Shown piece after piece: positions 23,772 to 32,561 of a DNA stretch of 64,000 nt. Numbering within the stretch: the stretch's first letter is position 1; each line of letters starts with the position of its first letter. This DNA is from Bradyrhizobium diazoefficiens (GTDB lineage: Bacteria > Pseudomonadota > Alphaproteobacteria > Rhizobiales > Xanthobacteraceae), in NCBI RefSeq assembly GCF_018131185.1, contig NZ_JAFCJE010000006.1, forward strand, positions 62,001 to 126,000, given 5' to 3'. The translations under genes and the position numbers were made by a program. The notes under the pieces were generated by a model. The model was not told where the DNA came from and ran no database searches. It saw nothing but the letters and a program-made list of their open reading frames with translations.

Positions 23772-26314
23772 ACGAGGCCGTCAATCTCACCAATTGCGAT
23801 CGCGAGCCCATCCACATTCCGGGCAGCGTGCAGCCGTTCGGCTTCATGCTCGTCGTCCTCTCGGATTTCACGATCTGCATGGCCTCGGACAATGTCGGCA
23901 GCTTTCTCGGAAGCGAAATTGCCGACCTCCTCCAGCGACCGTTGGCGACCGTCATCTCCGAAGCGGCCGTCGAGACCATCCGCAGCCGCGTCGATCATTT
24001 GAGCGGGCCGGATGCGACCGAGCGCCTGTTCGGTATCGAGCTCCAGGCCGGCAAGCCGCAATACGATCTCTCGATCCATTTCTCCGGCGTCTATCTCATC
24101 ATCGAGGCGGAGCCGAGCGTCCACGAGCCGGGCGTCAATTCCGGCGAGCTCGTCCGTCTGATGCTCGACCGGATCCGCAAGACGCGCGGCATGAGCGATC
24201 TCGCGCGCGAGGCGGCTCGCCAGCTCAAGGCGCTGACTGGCTTCGACCGGGTGATGGTCTATCAGTTTCACCCGGACGGATCGGGCGAGGTGATCGCCGA
24301 GACCGCGGAGGCCGGACTGGAATCCTTCCTCGGTCTACGTTATCCCGCCTCCGACATCCCGAGGCAGGCCCGTGCGCTCTACCAACGCAACTGGCTGCGT
24401 ATCATCGCCGACGTCAATGCCGTGCCGGCGGCGTTGACGTCCACGGCGACGCACAATGCCGGGCTGCTCGACCTCTCGATGAGCGTGCTGCGCTCGGTCT
24501 CGCCGATTCACATCGAATATCTGCGCAACATGGGCGTCGCCGCCTCGATGTCCGTGTCGATCCTGCGCGACGGCAAGCTGTGGGGGCTGTTTGCCTGCCA
24601 TCATTATTCACCGCGTTACATCTCATTCGACAAACGTACGGCCTCCGAGCTGTTCGGGCAGATGTTCTCCTGGATCGTCGAGGGGCGCGAGCGCGAGGGC
24701 GACGTCGCCTATGAAGCCCGTGCCCACCAGGTTCAGGAGCGGTTAATCGAGATCGCGGCCGCGCATGAGCACAGCCGCCGCGCCATCGTCGACTTCCTCG
24801 GCGACTATCGCAAGATGATCGACTGCGACGGCGTCGCGGTGTGGTCGGACAACAAGGTCGCGCTTCAAGGAGACACGCCGACCGAGGACGAAGTGAAGGA
24901 TCTCGTCGCCTTCATCAACCGGACCTCGCCGGGGCGGATCCTGGCGAGCGCCGAGATAGCCAAGGTTTATGCCGCCGGCCAGTCCTTCCGCGACCGCGCG
25001 GCGGGTTTTCTCGCCATTCCGATCTCGCGAACCCCGCGTGATTGCCTGATCTTTTTCCGCCGCGAGGTCATGCGGTCCGTGAACTGGGCCGGCGCCCCCG
25101 ACAAGGTCTATGATGAAGGTCCGAACGGACCACGGCTGACGCCGCGCAAGAGCTTCGAGCTTTGGCAGGAGACGGTGGCCGGCCAGTCGAAGCCGTGGTC
25201 GGTGGCCGACATCCGCATCGCCGAGAGCCTGCGCGTCACACTGCTGGAAGTGATCCTGCAATTATCCGACCTCGCCGCGCGCGAGCGCCGCGGCGCGCAG
25301 GAGCGGCAGGAGCTGATGATCGCCGAGCTCAACCACCGCGTCCGTAATATCCTGAGCCTGGTCCGCGCGCTGGTGGCGCAGAGCAAGGATACCGCGACGA
25401 GCGTCGAGGAGTTCGCCAGCGTTCTCGGCGGCCGCATCCAGGCTCTGGCGCGCGCCCACGACCAGATCACCAATCTGAACTGGGCGCCGGTGGCGCTGCG
25501 GACCCTCGTCGAATCCGAGGCCGGCGCTTATCTCGGGGCGCGTGCAGACCGGGTCAAGATGGGCGGGCCTGACGTCGCGCTCGATCCCAAGGCGTTTGCC
25601 ACGCTGGCTCTCGTCGTCCACGAGATGATGACGAATTCCGCCAAATATGGCGCGCTCGCCGATTCCACCGGCAGCGTCGAAGTGGTCTGGCGTCTCGATC
25701 CCTCGTCGAGCCTGGTGATCGAATGGAAGGAAAGCGGCGGCCCGCCGGTGCAGCCGCCGTCGCGGCGGGGCTTCGGCACCACGATCATCGAGCGCTCGGT
25801 GCCGTTCGATCTCAAGGGCGATGCCGAGATCCGCTTCGATCTGCTTGGCGTGCAGGCGAAGTTCGTAATCCCCGCAAATTTCGTGGAATTCGTGCCATCA
25901 ATAGCAGGAGCCGCCATGCGCGTCGAAGAGCAGCAGTCCAGCCGCCCGCGGCTGTCCGACACAGCGCTGATCGTCGAGGACAATCTGATCATCGCCATGG
26001 CGGCGGAGGTCATCCTGCTCGATCTCGGCGCGCGCCACGTCGACACCGCCGCGAGCGTCGATCAGGCGCTGCGTTCAATTGAACGCACGCGGCCGAGCTT
26101 TGCCCTGCTCGATCTCAACCTCGGCAGCGAGAGCAGCATCAAGGTGGCGCAGAAGCTGAAAGAGATCGGCGTGCCCTTCATCTTCGCAACCGGCTATGGC
26201 GAGCGCGCGCCGCTTCCGGCCGAGCTTGCCTCGGTGCCGGTCATCCAGAAGCCGTACACGCTGGAAGTGGTCGACCACGCCCTCGGTAAACTGCAGCAAG
26301 CCAGCGCCCTCTGA
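23768..26314 (+). CDS. bphP: Bacteriophytochrome histidine kinase with C-terminal response regulator
   Basis: An 848-residue red/far-red photoreceptor. Cys10 in LTNCDREPIHIPGSVQPFG is the biliverdin attachment site of bacteriophytochromes; PAS, GAF (with PASDIPRQARALY) and PHY domains fill about 10-510. A HWE/HisKA_2-type kinase follows, with the phospho-acceptor His523 in AELNHRVRN and an HEMMTNSAKYGA N-box. The last 110 residues are a receiver domain, TALIVEDNLIIAM, with phospho-acceptor Asp782 in LLDLNLGS and the Lys in VIQKPYT. The hybrid layout suggests an internal phosphorelay. It overlaps bphO by 4 bp. Confidence 0.95.
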   Translation: MNEAVNLTNCDREPIHIPGSVQPFGFMLVVLSDFTICMASDNVGSFLGSEIADLLQRPLATVISEAAVETIRSRVDHLSGPDATERLFGIELQAGKPQYDLSIHFSGVYLIIEAEPSVHEPGVNSGELVRLMLDRIRKTRGMSDLAREAARQLKALTGFDRVMVYQFHPDGSGEVIAETAEAGLESFLGLRYPASDIPRQARALYQRNWLRIIADVNAVPAALTSTATHNAGLLDLSMSVLRSVSPIHIEYLRNMGVAASMSVSILRDGKLWGLFACHHYSPRYISFDKRTASELFGQMFSWIVEGREREGDVAYEARAHQVQERLIEIAAAHEHSRRAIVDFLGDYRKMIDCDGVAVWSDNKVALQGDTPTEDEVKDLVAFINRTSPGRILASAEIAKVYAAGQSFRDRAAGFLAIPISRTPRDCLIFFRREVMRSVNWAGAPDKVYDEGPNGPRLTPRKSFELWQETVAGQSKPWSVADIRIAESLRVTLLEVILQLSDLAARERRGAQERQELMIAELNHRVRNILSLVRALVAQSKDTATSVEEFASVLGGRIQALARAHDQITNLNWAPVALRTLVESEAGAYLGARADRVKMGGPDVALDPKAFATLALVVHEMMTNSAKYGALADSTGSVEVVWRLDPSSSLVIEWKESGGPPVQPPSRRGFGTTIIERSVPFDLKGDAEIRFDLLGVQAKFVIPANFVEFVPSIAGAAMRVEEQQSSRPRLSDTALIVEDNLIIAMAAEVILLDLGARHVDTAASVDQALRSIERTRPSFALLDLNLGSESSIKVAQKLKEIGVPFIFATGYGERAPLPAELASVPVIQKPYTLEVVDHALGKLQQASAL

Positions 26315-26572
26315 GGGCTTGCGTGCGACGTTATGCATGCCGCTGCGGATTCCTGTATGACTTCGCATAGCTGCCGATAAAATCAGCAAGTCTGTGTGCG
26401 ACGAGGCGCGCACGCGCGAACAATTTGAAGGTTCAATTAACGAGTGTCCTCCATTGTGTCGCGGTGCAGCGTGGGTCGCGAGAATGCGGCGCGCGGCTGC
26501 CAGGGTGGCCGGCGATGATCGCCGGAATCGTTCGGTCGCTCGAAGTGGAATGCATCTGGGTGGACAGTGGGA

Positions 26573-28582
26573 ATGCCGAAGTTTCATTTGCGGATCAGGG
26601 GGCGCCTGTACGCAGGCTTCATGGCCCTGGTGGCGGTTGGTCTCGTGATGGCGGTCGTTGCCGTCGGGAATTTGTGGGCGGTCCAGGATCAGGTCGCAAG
26701 ACAGTCCGCTCTCTCTGACAGCACGGCGCGAGTGCTGGAGATATCGACCCACCTTCAGGCGATCCAGCGCGCCAATCTGCGCTACGTCTACGATGCCAAC
26801 GAATCCGCGATGAAGGAGGCGCAAGAGCGCGAAACCGCGGCGACCGAGCTGTTGCGGGTCGGCGCGAAGGGGACGCTCTCGGAGGAGCGGCGAGCGCTCT
26901 ACAACGGTCTCATTGACGACGTCGTCAAGATGCGACGCCTGCGCGACAACCTCGCAGACGCCGTCAACGAGGCAAGGACGGGCAAGGCGACGTTGCTGCC
27001 GAGCGGCGAGGAGCTGGCCGTCAAGATGGGCAAGCTGGTCGATACGGCGCGCGCGGCCGTCGACGAAGACACCGCGGCCCTTGTCGCCGACCTCGAATCC
27101 AGGACCCTTCTTGTTCGGGTCGCAAACTGGCGTTTCCTCGCCCTGCGCGACACACAGGGGCCGGCCAACTTCCGGGCGAGTGTGGACAGGGCGGCGCAGC
27201 GGCTCGCGGCTCTCGAAAAGAGCCCGCAGGCGGCGGAGTTGCGCGCCACCCTCGCGCCGGTGAAGACCTCGCTCGGAATCTACAAATCCGCGTTCGAGAC
27301 GACGTCGGCCGCGATGCTTCAGGCCGACGAGATCTACCACAAGAGCCTCGCACCGCTGATCGTCGACAGCATCGGCAGGCTCAAGGCCGCGGAAACGACC
27401 CTGAAGAAGGACTATCAGGACTCGCGCAGCCATGCCGAAGCGGTGATCGCCGGCACGACGACCGTTCAGGAGATTGCAGGCGGGCTTGCCGTCGTGTTCG
27501 GCGGCATCGTCGCCTTCCTGATCGCCCGCAGCATCGTCGGTCCCCTGGCCTCGATGACCAGCGCGATGGGGCGGCTTGCCGGCGGCAATCTCGAGGTCGA
27601 GATCCCCGGCCGCGGCAAGGCGGACGAGATCGGCGACATGGCCAAGGCGATCCAGGTGTTCAAGGACAACATGATCGACACCGAGCGCATGCGCGCCGAG
27701 CAGAGCGAGCTCGAGGCGCGGCAGGCCGAAAGCCGCAAGAAAGACATGGAGAGGCTCGCCGACCAGTTCGAGCAGGCCGTCGGCGAGATCGTCAACACCG
27801 TGTCGTCGGCATCGAGCGAGCTCGAAGCCTCGGCCGGCACCCTGACCACGACCGCCTCGCGCGCCCAGGATCTGTCGACCGAGGTGGCCTCCGCATCCCA
27901 GGAAGCCACCGCGAATGTCCAGGCCGTCGCCACCGCGACCGAGGAGCTGTCGTCCTCGGTCGGCGAGATCGCCCGCCAGGTGCAGGAGAGCGCGCGCATC
28001 GCGGGTGAGGCCGTCGGCCAGGCTAGCCGAACCAACGATCGCGTCGGCGAGCTCTCCAAGGCGGCGGCCCGGATCGGCGACGTCGTCGAACTGATCAGCA
28101 CCATCGCGGGCCAGACCAATCTCCTCGCGCTCAACGCCACCATCGAGGCGGCGCGTGCGGGCGATGCCGGCCGCGGCTTTGCCGTCGTCGCCACCGAAGT
28201 CAAGGCGCTTGCCGAGCAGACCGCGAGGGCAACCGGCGAGATCGGTCAGCAGATCGCGAACATCCAGGCCGCCACCGAGCAGTCGGTCGGCGCCATCAGG
28301 GAGATCAGCGGCACCATCGAACGGCTGTCGGAGATCTCCTCTGCGGTCGCCGCGGCCGTGGAAGAGCAGGGCGCGGCCACGCAGGAAATCTCGCGCAACG
28401 TGCTGCAGGCCGCCCAGGGCACCCAGCGGGTCTCGACCAATATCGGCGACGTGCAGCGCGGAGCGTCCGAGACCGGCTCGGCCTCCTCGCAGGTGCTCTC
28501 GGCGGCGCGCCTGCTGTCGGCCGACAGCAACCGGCTGAAGCATGAAGTCGCCAAGTTCCTGAGCTCGGTTCACGCCGCCTGA
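26573..28582 (+). CDS. Methyl-accepting chemotaxis protein
   Basis: A 669-residue membrane chemoreceptor. It has an N-terminal membrane helix (about 13-33), a periplasmic helical sensor region (about 34-300), a second membrane helix (IAGGLAVVFGGIVAFLIA, near 303-322), a HAMP domain (SIVGPLASMTSAMGRLAGG onward), and the signalling domain with the conserved hairpin tip VVELISTIAGQTNLLALNA. Coiled-coil heptads flank the tip. The ligand is unknown. ATG 26573 is chosen; GTG 26567 is also open. It stands 258 bp after bphP in the same direction, but with its own likely promoter, and it ends at a clear terminator. Confidence 0.95.
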   Translation: MPKFHLRIRGRLYAGFMALVAVGLVMAVVAVGNLWAVQDQVARQSALSDSTARVLEISTHLQAIQRANLRYVYDANESAMKEAQERETAATELLRVGAKGTLSEERRALYNGLIDDVVKMRRLRDNLADAVNEARTGKATLLPSGEELAVKMGKLVDTARAAVDEDTAALVADLESRTLLVRVANWRFLALRDTQGPANFRASVDRAAQRLAALEKSPQAAELRATLAPVKTSLGIYKSAFETTSAAMLQADEIYHKSLAPLIVDSIGRLKAAETTLKKDYQDSRSHAEAVIAGTTTVQEIAGGLAVVFGGIVAFLIARSIVGPLASMTSAMGRLAGGNLEVEIPGRGKADEIGDMAKAIQVFKDNMIDTERMRAEQSELEARQAESRKKDMERLADQFEQAVGEIVNTVSSASSELEASAGTLTTTASRAQDLSTEVASASQEATANVQAVATATEELSSSVGEIARQVQESARIAGEAVGQASRTNDRVGELSKAAARIGDVVELISTIAGQTNLLALNATIEAARAGDAGRGFAVVATEVKALAEQTARATGEIGQQIANIQAATEQSVGAIREISGTIERLSEISSAVAAAVEEQGAATQEISRNVLQAAQGTQRVSTNIGDVQRGASETGSASSQVLSAARLLSADSNRLKHEVAKFLSSVHAA

Positions 28583-28591
28583 GCTGAAAGC

Positions 28592-28621
28592 AAAGGGCCA
28601 CGCGCGCGCGCGCGGCCCTTC
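28592..28621 (+). terminator. Terminator after the chemoreceptor gene
   Basis: aagggcc and ggccctt form the stem around a run of cg dinucleotides that can extend it. The T tail is short. It lies 10 bp after the stop and before a convergent GST gene, and may serve both. Confidence 0.7.
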
Positions 28622-28637
28622 ATCGTTTGTGGTGCGA

Positions 28638-29324
28638 TCAGGCGACCTTGGTCGTCATGTGCTTGAACATATTGGCCCTCGCCTCATCGTCCATCTCGGC
28701 CTTGAAGGTGAACTTGTCCTTCAGCGCAATCGCGCGCGCCGCTGCCGGGCGCGCAGAAATCTCCTCCACCAGTCGCTTCACGTTCGGGTATCGCGCAAAG
28801 GCGTCGTCACCGAGCTTGAACGGCAGCATCCGCGCCCAGCCCCACAGCGCCATGTCGACGATCGAATAGCTGTCGCCGACCATGTAGCGGCGGCCTTCGA
28901 GGTGGCCGTCGAGAATCCTGTAGTGGCGATCGGTCTCGTACTGGTAGCGGTTATGAGCGTAGTCGTGGTTCTGGTCCTTCGGCGCGAAATGCTTGAAGTG
29001 CACGGCCTGGCCCGAGTACGGCCCGACGCCGGTGGCGATGAACATCAGCCATGACAGCGTGTCGCCGCGCACGCTGGCTGAGGGCAGGAACTTGCCGGTC
29101 TTCTCGGCGAGGTACAGCAGGATGGCGTTCGAGTCGAACACGATCGTTCCATTGTCGTCGATCGCCGGCACCTTGCCGTTCGGATTGACCTTCAGATAGT
29201 CCGCCGTGAACTGCTCGCCCTTGCGGGTGTCGATCTTCACCGGCTCGAAGGGCAGTCCCGCCTCTTCGAGATAGAGCGCGACCTTGGTCGGATTCGGCGA
29301 ACCGTTGAAATAGAATTTGAGCAT
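28638..29324 (-). CDS. Glutathione S-transferase family protein
   Basis: A 228-residue GST with the N-terminal thioredoxin fold (MLKFYFNGSPNPTKVALYLEEAG, where SPNPTK takes the active-site position) and motifs NPNGKVPAIDD and FDSNAILLYLAEKTG. The C-terminal domain is all helical with a VDMALWGWARM segment. It resembles the YghU/Ure2-like subgroup. ATG 29324 follows ggggaga with a spacing of four bases. It is only distantly alike the GST at 20672. Its 3' end faces the chemoreceptor gene. Confidence 0.92.
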   Translation of the reverse strand: MLKFYFNGSPNPTKVALYLEEAGLPFEPVKIDTRKGEQFTADYLKVNPNGKVPAIDDNGTIVFDSNAILLYLAEKTGKFLPSASVRGDTLSWLMFIATGVGPYSGQAVHFKHFAPKDQNHDYAHNRYQYETDRHYRILDGHLEGRRYMVGDSYSIVDMALWGWARMLPFKLGDDAFARYPNVKRLVEEISARPAAARAIALKDKFTFKAEMDDEARANMFKHMTTKVA

Positions 29325-29453
29325 CACACATCTCCCCAATCTTCTTGCCGAGCAAACGCGGCGTCATCGCCGCTTGGTCGCTTCTCTTTGCCCGAACCTC
29401 GTTGGGGAGGGCAACCGGCGAGTTTGCCGGGCGGTATCTGCGCTCTGCGCAGA

Positions 29454-29780
29454 TCAGCCGGCGTAACAAAGGCCGATCGCCGCCGTAATGACCATGGCCG
29501 CGCCGACCGCTTCCAGGCGCAGCCCGAGCCGCGCGGCGAGATGCATGTCGCCGGCCCGCGCCTTGCGCTCAGATCCGCGCGCATAGCCGTGAACGATGAC
29601 GTCGTGATTGAAATTGTCGTGAGCCTCGTTGCTGCTGGCGAGACCGACGCAGATCACGAGCACGCCGAACAGCGCAAGGCCGAAGAATCCGAGCAGGGCG
29701 ATCAGGAACATCGGAAACATGCCGACCAGGAAGATCGGCAGCAGCGGCACCAGCAGCAATGTCTCGGACTGTCGTCGCAT
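29454..29780 (-). CDS. Small two-helix membrane protein, unknown function
   Basis: A 108-residue protein with a long hydrophobic N-terminus (about 8-48, two closely spaced membrane helices: TLLLVPLLPIFLVGMFPMF and LLGFFGLALFGVLVICVG), a polar stretch (EAHDNFNHDVIVHGYARG) and a third hydrophobic segment at the C-terminus (AVGAAMVITAAIGLCYAG). I do not recognise a family. A hairpin atctgcgc/gcgcagat overlaps its stop codon (29436-29454) and may end the transcript. It is 129 bp upstream of the GST and reads the same way. Confidence 0.6.
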   Translation of the reverse strand: MRRQSETLLLVPLLPIFLVGMFPMFLIALLGFFGLALFGVLVICVGLASSNEAHDNFNHDVIVHGYARGSERKARAGDMHLAARLGLRLEAVGAAMVITAAIGLCYAG

Positions 29781-29849
29781 GGGAGCCGGCCGGTCAGACG
29801 GGGCTGATCAGCGGAATCTAGTCCCGGTTGGCTCCCCATTCAAGGTGCC

Positions 29850-29886
29850 GTAGCGTGGGCAAAGGCGCAAAGCGCCGGGCCCACGG
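29850..29886. repeat. Intergenic repeat, family D (partial copy)
   Basis: gtagcgtgggcaaaggcgc and agcgccgggcccacgg match the left part of the family D elements at 21306 and 50045. Only one unit is present. Confidence 0.65.
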
Positions 29887-29930
29887 GTAGAGGTCCCGCG
29901 GGTACGAGGTCCTGCGAGAGCAGGGTCGGA

Positions 29931-31061
29931 TCAGTCTGCCGCCATGCCGGCGCGGATTTCGGCGCGCAGCTCGTCGATCAGCTTGAGACCCTTTTTGGTC
30001 TCGATGTGCCAGAACGTCCAGCCGTTGCAGGCTTGCGCGCCTTGCGCCACCGCGCCCATGCGGTGGATCGAGCCGACCTTGTCGCCGAACATGATGGCGC
30101 CGTCGGCGCGCACGAGAGCGCCGAGCTTCTTCTTGGCGTCGAACAGCTTGGTGCCGGGCATGATCATGCCGCGCTCGATCAGCTCGGAGAACGCGACCCG
30201 CGGCGCTTCGCGCGCGGTCATGAACGGGGCGAGGCTTGCCTCCGGCAGCGGCTCGACCGCGGCGATGCGGGCTTCGGCTGCTTTCGCATAGGTCTTGTCG
30301 CGCTCGAACCCGATATAGGAGCGACCGAGGCGTTTTGCGACCGCACCGGTGGTGCCGGTGCCGTTGAACGGATCGATCACGAGATCGCCGGGTTTCGACG
30401 ATGACAGCAGCACACGCGCAAGCAGGCCTTCCGGCTTCTGCGTCGGATGCACTTTCTTGCCGTCGGCGCCCTTGAGGCGCTCCTCGCCGGTGCAGAGCGG
30501 AATCAACCAGTCGGAACGCGCCTGCACGTCCTCGTTGGCGGCCTTCAGCGCCTCGTAATTGAATGTGTAGCCCTTGGCCTTTTCATCACGCGCGGCCCAG
30601 ATCATGGTCTCGTGCGCGTTGGTGAAGCGGCGGCCGCGGAAGTTCGGCATCGGGTTCGACTTGCGCCAGACGATGTCGTTCAGGAGCCAGAAGCCGAGGT
30701 CCTGCATGATGGCGCCGACGCGGAAGATGTTGTGGTAGGAGCCGATCACCCAGATCGTCGCCGACGGCTTCATCGCGCGGCGGGCGGCAAGCAGCCAGGC
30801 ACGGGTGAAATCGTCATAGGCGGAGAACGAATCGAACTTGTCCCAGTCGTCGTCGACTGCGTCGACATGGGATTCGTCGGGGCGCTTGAGATCGCCCTTG
30901 AGCTGGAGATTGTAGGGCGGATCGGCGAACACGAGATCGACCGAACCAGCCTGAAGCTTCGACATCTCGGCGACGCAATCGCCGAGGATGATGCGATGCG
31001 AAGGGGACTCGAAATTTGTGCGGGGCGCCCTTGCAGACGCCCCGCGACGCGACTCTACCAT
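29931..31061 (-). CDS. ccrM: Cell-cycle DNA adenine methyltransferase CcrM (GANTC)
   Basis: A 376-residue beta-class N6-adenine methylase with catalytic DPPYNLQL at about 47-54, the target region in between, and the SAM motif DPFNGTGTTGAVAKRLG near 230-246. The C-terminal 85 residues (LIERGMIMPGTKLFDAKKKLGALVRADG onward) are the CcrM-specific extension that recognises GANTC. CcrM methylates hemimethylated GANTC late in the cell cycle and is essential in several alphaproteobacteria. ATG 31061 lies inside a cluster of GANTC sites, which suggests that the methylation state feeds back on its expression. Divergent neighbour is the YpfJ-type gene. Confidence 0.96.
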   Translation of the reverse strand: MVESRRGASARAPRTNFESPSHRIILGDCVAEMSKLQAGSVDLVFADPPYNLQLKGDLKRPDESHVDAVDDDWDKFDSFSAYDDFTRAWLLAARRAMKPSATIWVIGSYHNIFRVGAIMQDLGFWLLNDIVWRKSNPMPNFRGRRFTNAHETMIWAARDEKAKGYTFNYEALKAANEDVQARSDWLIPLCTGEERLKGADGKKVHPTQKPEGLLARVLLSSSKPGDLVIDPFNGTGTTGAVAKRLGRSYIGFERDKTYAKAAEARIAAVEPLPEASLAPFMTAREAPRVAFSELIERGMIMPGTKLFDAKKKLGALVRADGAIMFGDKVGSIHRMGAVAQGAQACNGWTFWHIETKKGLKLIDELRAEIRAGMAAD

Positions 31062-31206
31062 GACTCAAGAACTCTGACTCAGGCGACGCTGTCGGCGACG
31101 CGGGACCAAACAACCGACTGACCGTTACATTGAAGCGGCAAAGTAAAAATCGACTTAACCCGCCGCTTTCGCGAGCAGGACTCGCATCATTCCTCGCGCG
31201 CGATTC
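31051..31206. promoter_or_regulatory. Cluster of five GANTC methylation sites at the ccrM 5' end
   Basis: GANTC sites start at 31051, 31062, 31076, 31179 and 31202. Three fall within 30 bp at the start codon. By chance one is expected per 256 bp. A CtrA-like half site ttaacc is at 31155-31160. In Caulobacter, GANTC methylation and CtrA are known to control ccrM; transfer of that logic here is inference. Confidence 0.65.
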
Positions 31207-31296
31207 ATCGTGCGCATTCGTCGTGTTTTGCAGTGTATTTCGCGTTTCGACGCATTGCGGGAGCGATCATGGCCCGAAAAAGGCGTCGATTTTCTC

Positions 31297-31370
31297 TCGA
31301 AAAAAATTGCTCGACCCTCGGAAAAAATTGCTGGCATCGGCATGTTGCCGCACTAGGCAATTTTTGCCGA
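31297..31370. repeat. Three A-tract elements in the ccrM/ypfJ-type spacer
   Basis: tcgaaaaaaattgct (31297-31311) and tcggaaaaaattgct (31318-31332) are direct repeats 21 bp apart; ggcaatttttgccga (31356-31370) is a slightly changed inverted copy. Two turns of helix between the first two would put them on one face of the DNA. This stretch is much richer in A/T than its surroundings. Confidence 0.55.
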
Positions 31371-31475
31371 CCACGATATTGATAAAAGCAACGGAAATTT
31401 TACGTGTGTGGCGCGTTGAGCTTTCGCGCTCCTGCGCCCGGATGACGCCAATCGAGGACTGAGGGAAAACCCGCC

Positions 31476-32411
31476 ATGCGCTACGATGATTTCCGCCGCA
31501 GCGACGACATCGAGGATCGTCGCGATGATGGTGGTGGCGGCGGAGGAGGAGGCGGGTTCGGCCTGCCCATGGGCGGCGGCGGACTCGGTATCGGCACCAT
31601 CATCATCCTTGGCCTGGTCGGCTACGCCTTCGGCATCGACCCGCGCATCCTGATCGGCGGCGCCGAGATTCTCACCGGCGGCGGCCAGGCGCCGACCTAC
31701 CAGACCGATCGCCAGGCCTCCTCCGGCAAGCGCGGCGCGCCGACCGACGAGATGGGCAGCATGATCTCCGGCATTCTCGGCGAGATCGACGATCGCTGGA
31801 CCGAAATCTTCCAGGCCAGCGGCCAGTCCTATACCGGTCCGAAGATCGTGCTGTTCCGCAACGCCACCAATGGCGGCCGCTGCGGCATGGCGCAGTCGGC
31901 AATGGGGCCGTTCTATTGTCCGCCGGACCGCACCATCTTCCTCGACACCAGCTTCTTCCGCGAGGTCGAGACGCGCTTCCGCGGCTGCTCCGGCAAGTCG
32001 GCGTGCAGCTTCACCACCGCCTACATCATCGCCCACGAGGTCGGCCATCACATCCAGAACTTGCTCGGCATCATCCCACGCGTGACGCGGCTGCAGCAGC
32101 AGGCCGGCTCCAAGGCCGAGGCGAATGCGCTCCAGGTGAAGGTCGAATTGCAGGCCGACTGCCTGTCCGGCGTCTGGGTCAATCGCGAGGCCAAGAAGCG
32201 CCCGAACTTCCTGGAGCCCGGCGACATCGACGCCGCGCTGACCACGGCGAGCGCGATCGGCGACGACACGCTGCAGCGCCAGGCCACGGGCCGCGTCGTG
32301 CCGGATTCCTTCACGCATGGCTCGGCCGCGCAACGCAAGCAGTGGTTCATGACCGGCTACCAGCAGGGCACGGTCCAGGCCTGCAATACGTTCGGCGCCG
32401 GGGCGTTGTAA
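31476..32411 (+). CDS. Neutral zinc metallopeptidase, YpfJ/KPN_02809 family
   Basis: A 311-residue protein with a charged N-terminus, a run of nine Gly (about 19-27), a single membrane helix (LGIGTIIILGLVGYAFGI, about 37-54) and a C-terminal metallopeptidase domain with HEVGH in IIAHEVGHHIQNLLG near 190 and the family text FYCPPDRTIFLDTSFF. Two Cys pairs (GRCGMAQ, RGCSGKSACSF) may form disulfides, fitting a periplasmic domain. Substrates are unknown. The ribosome site is gaggg. It is divergent from ccrM across 414 bp that hold the GANTC and A-tract elements. Confidence 0.92.
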   Translation: MRYDDFRRSDDIEDRRDDGGGGGGGGGFGLPMGGGGLGIGTIIILGLVGYAFGIDPRILIGGAEILTGGGQAPTYQTDRQASSGKRGAPTDEMGSMISGILGEIDDRWTEIFQASGQSYTGPKIVLFRNATNGGRCGMAQSAMGPFYCPPDRTIFLDTSFFREVETRFRGCSGKSACSFTTAYIIAHEVGHHIQNLLGIIPRVTRLQQQAGSKAEANALQVKVELQADCLSGVWVNREAKKRPNFLEPGDIDAALTTASAIGDDTLQRQATGRVVPDSFTHGSAAQRKQWFMTGYQQGTVQACNTFGAGAL

Positions 32412-32485
32412 CGAAGACTCCGTGCCCCGGACGCAGCGCGCATTATCATGCGCGATTGCGCATCTCGGAATCCGGGAGTAGTGCC

Positions 32486-32529
32486 GTCATCCTGAGGTGC
32501 TCGCCTCTTCGGCGAGCCTCGAAGGATGG
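32486..32529. repeat. Intergenic palindrome, family F
   Basis: catcctgaggtgctcgcc pairs with ggcgagcctcgaaggatg around tcttc. It lies between the metallopeptidase stop and moaB and may act as a terminator or an mRNA stabiliser. No second copy seen in this window. Confidence 0.75.
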
Positions 32530-32561
32530 CGGTGGTCGGTGTTGAGAGAAGGTGCAGCGCT

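Noticed and set aside
26377..26384. gccgataa, identical to the enterobacterial sigma-28 -10 box, upstream of the chemoreceptor gene
   Set aside because: No matching -35 (taaa) at 11 bp upstream, and sigma-28 is not the expected flagellar factor in rhizobia.
26425..26436. ttgaa-gg-ttcaa palindrome before the chemoreceptor gene
   Set aside because: FixK/FNR arms would have only a 4-base spacer; possibly another operator, but nothing supports it.
26075..28573. An 832-codon minus-strand frame over the chemoreceptor
   Set aside because: Composition shadow of an Ala/Glu-rich coiled-coil gene.
31379..31391. ttga-N5-gcaa upstream of the YpfJ-type gene
   Set aside because: Spacer is five instead of six bases, so it does not fit a FixK/FNR dimer site.
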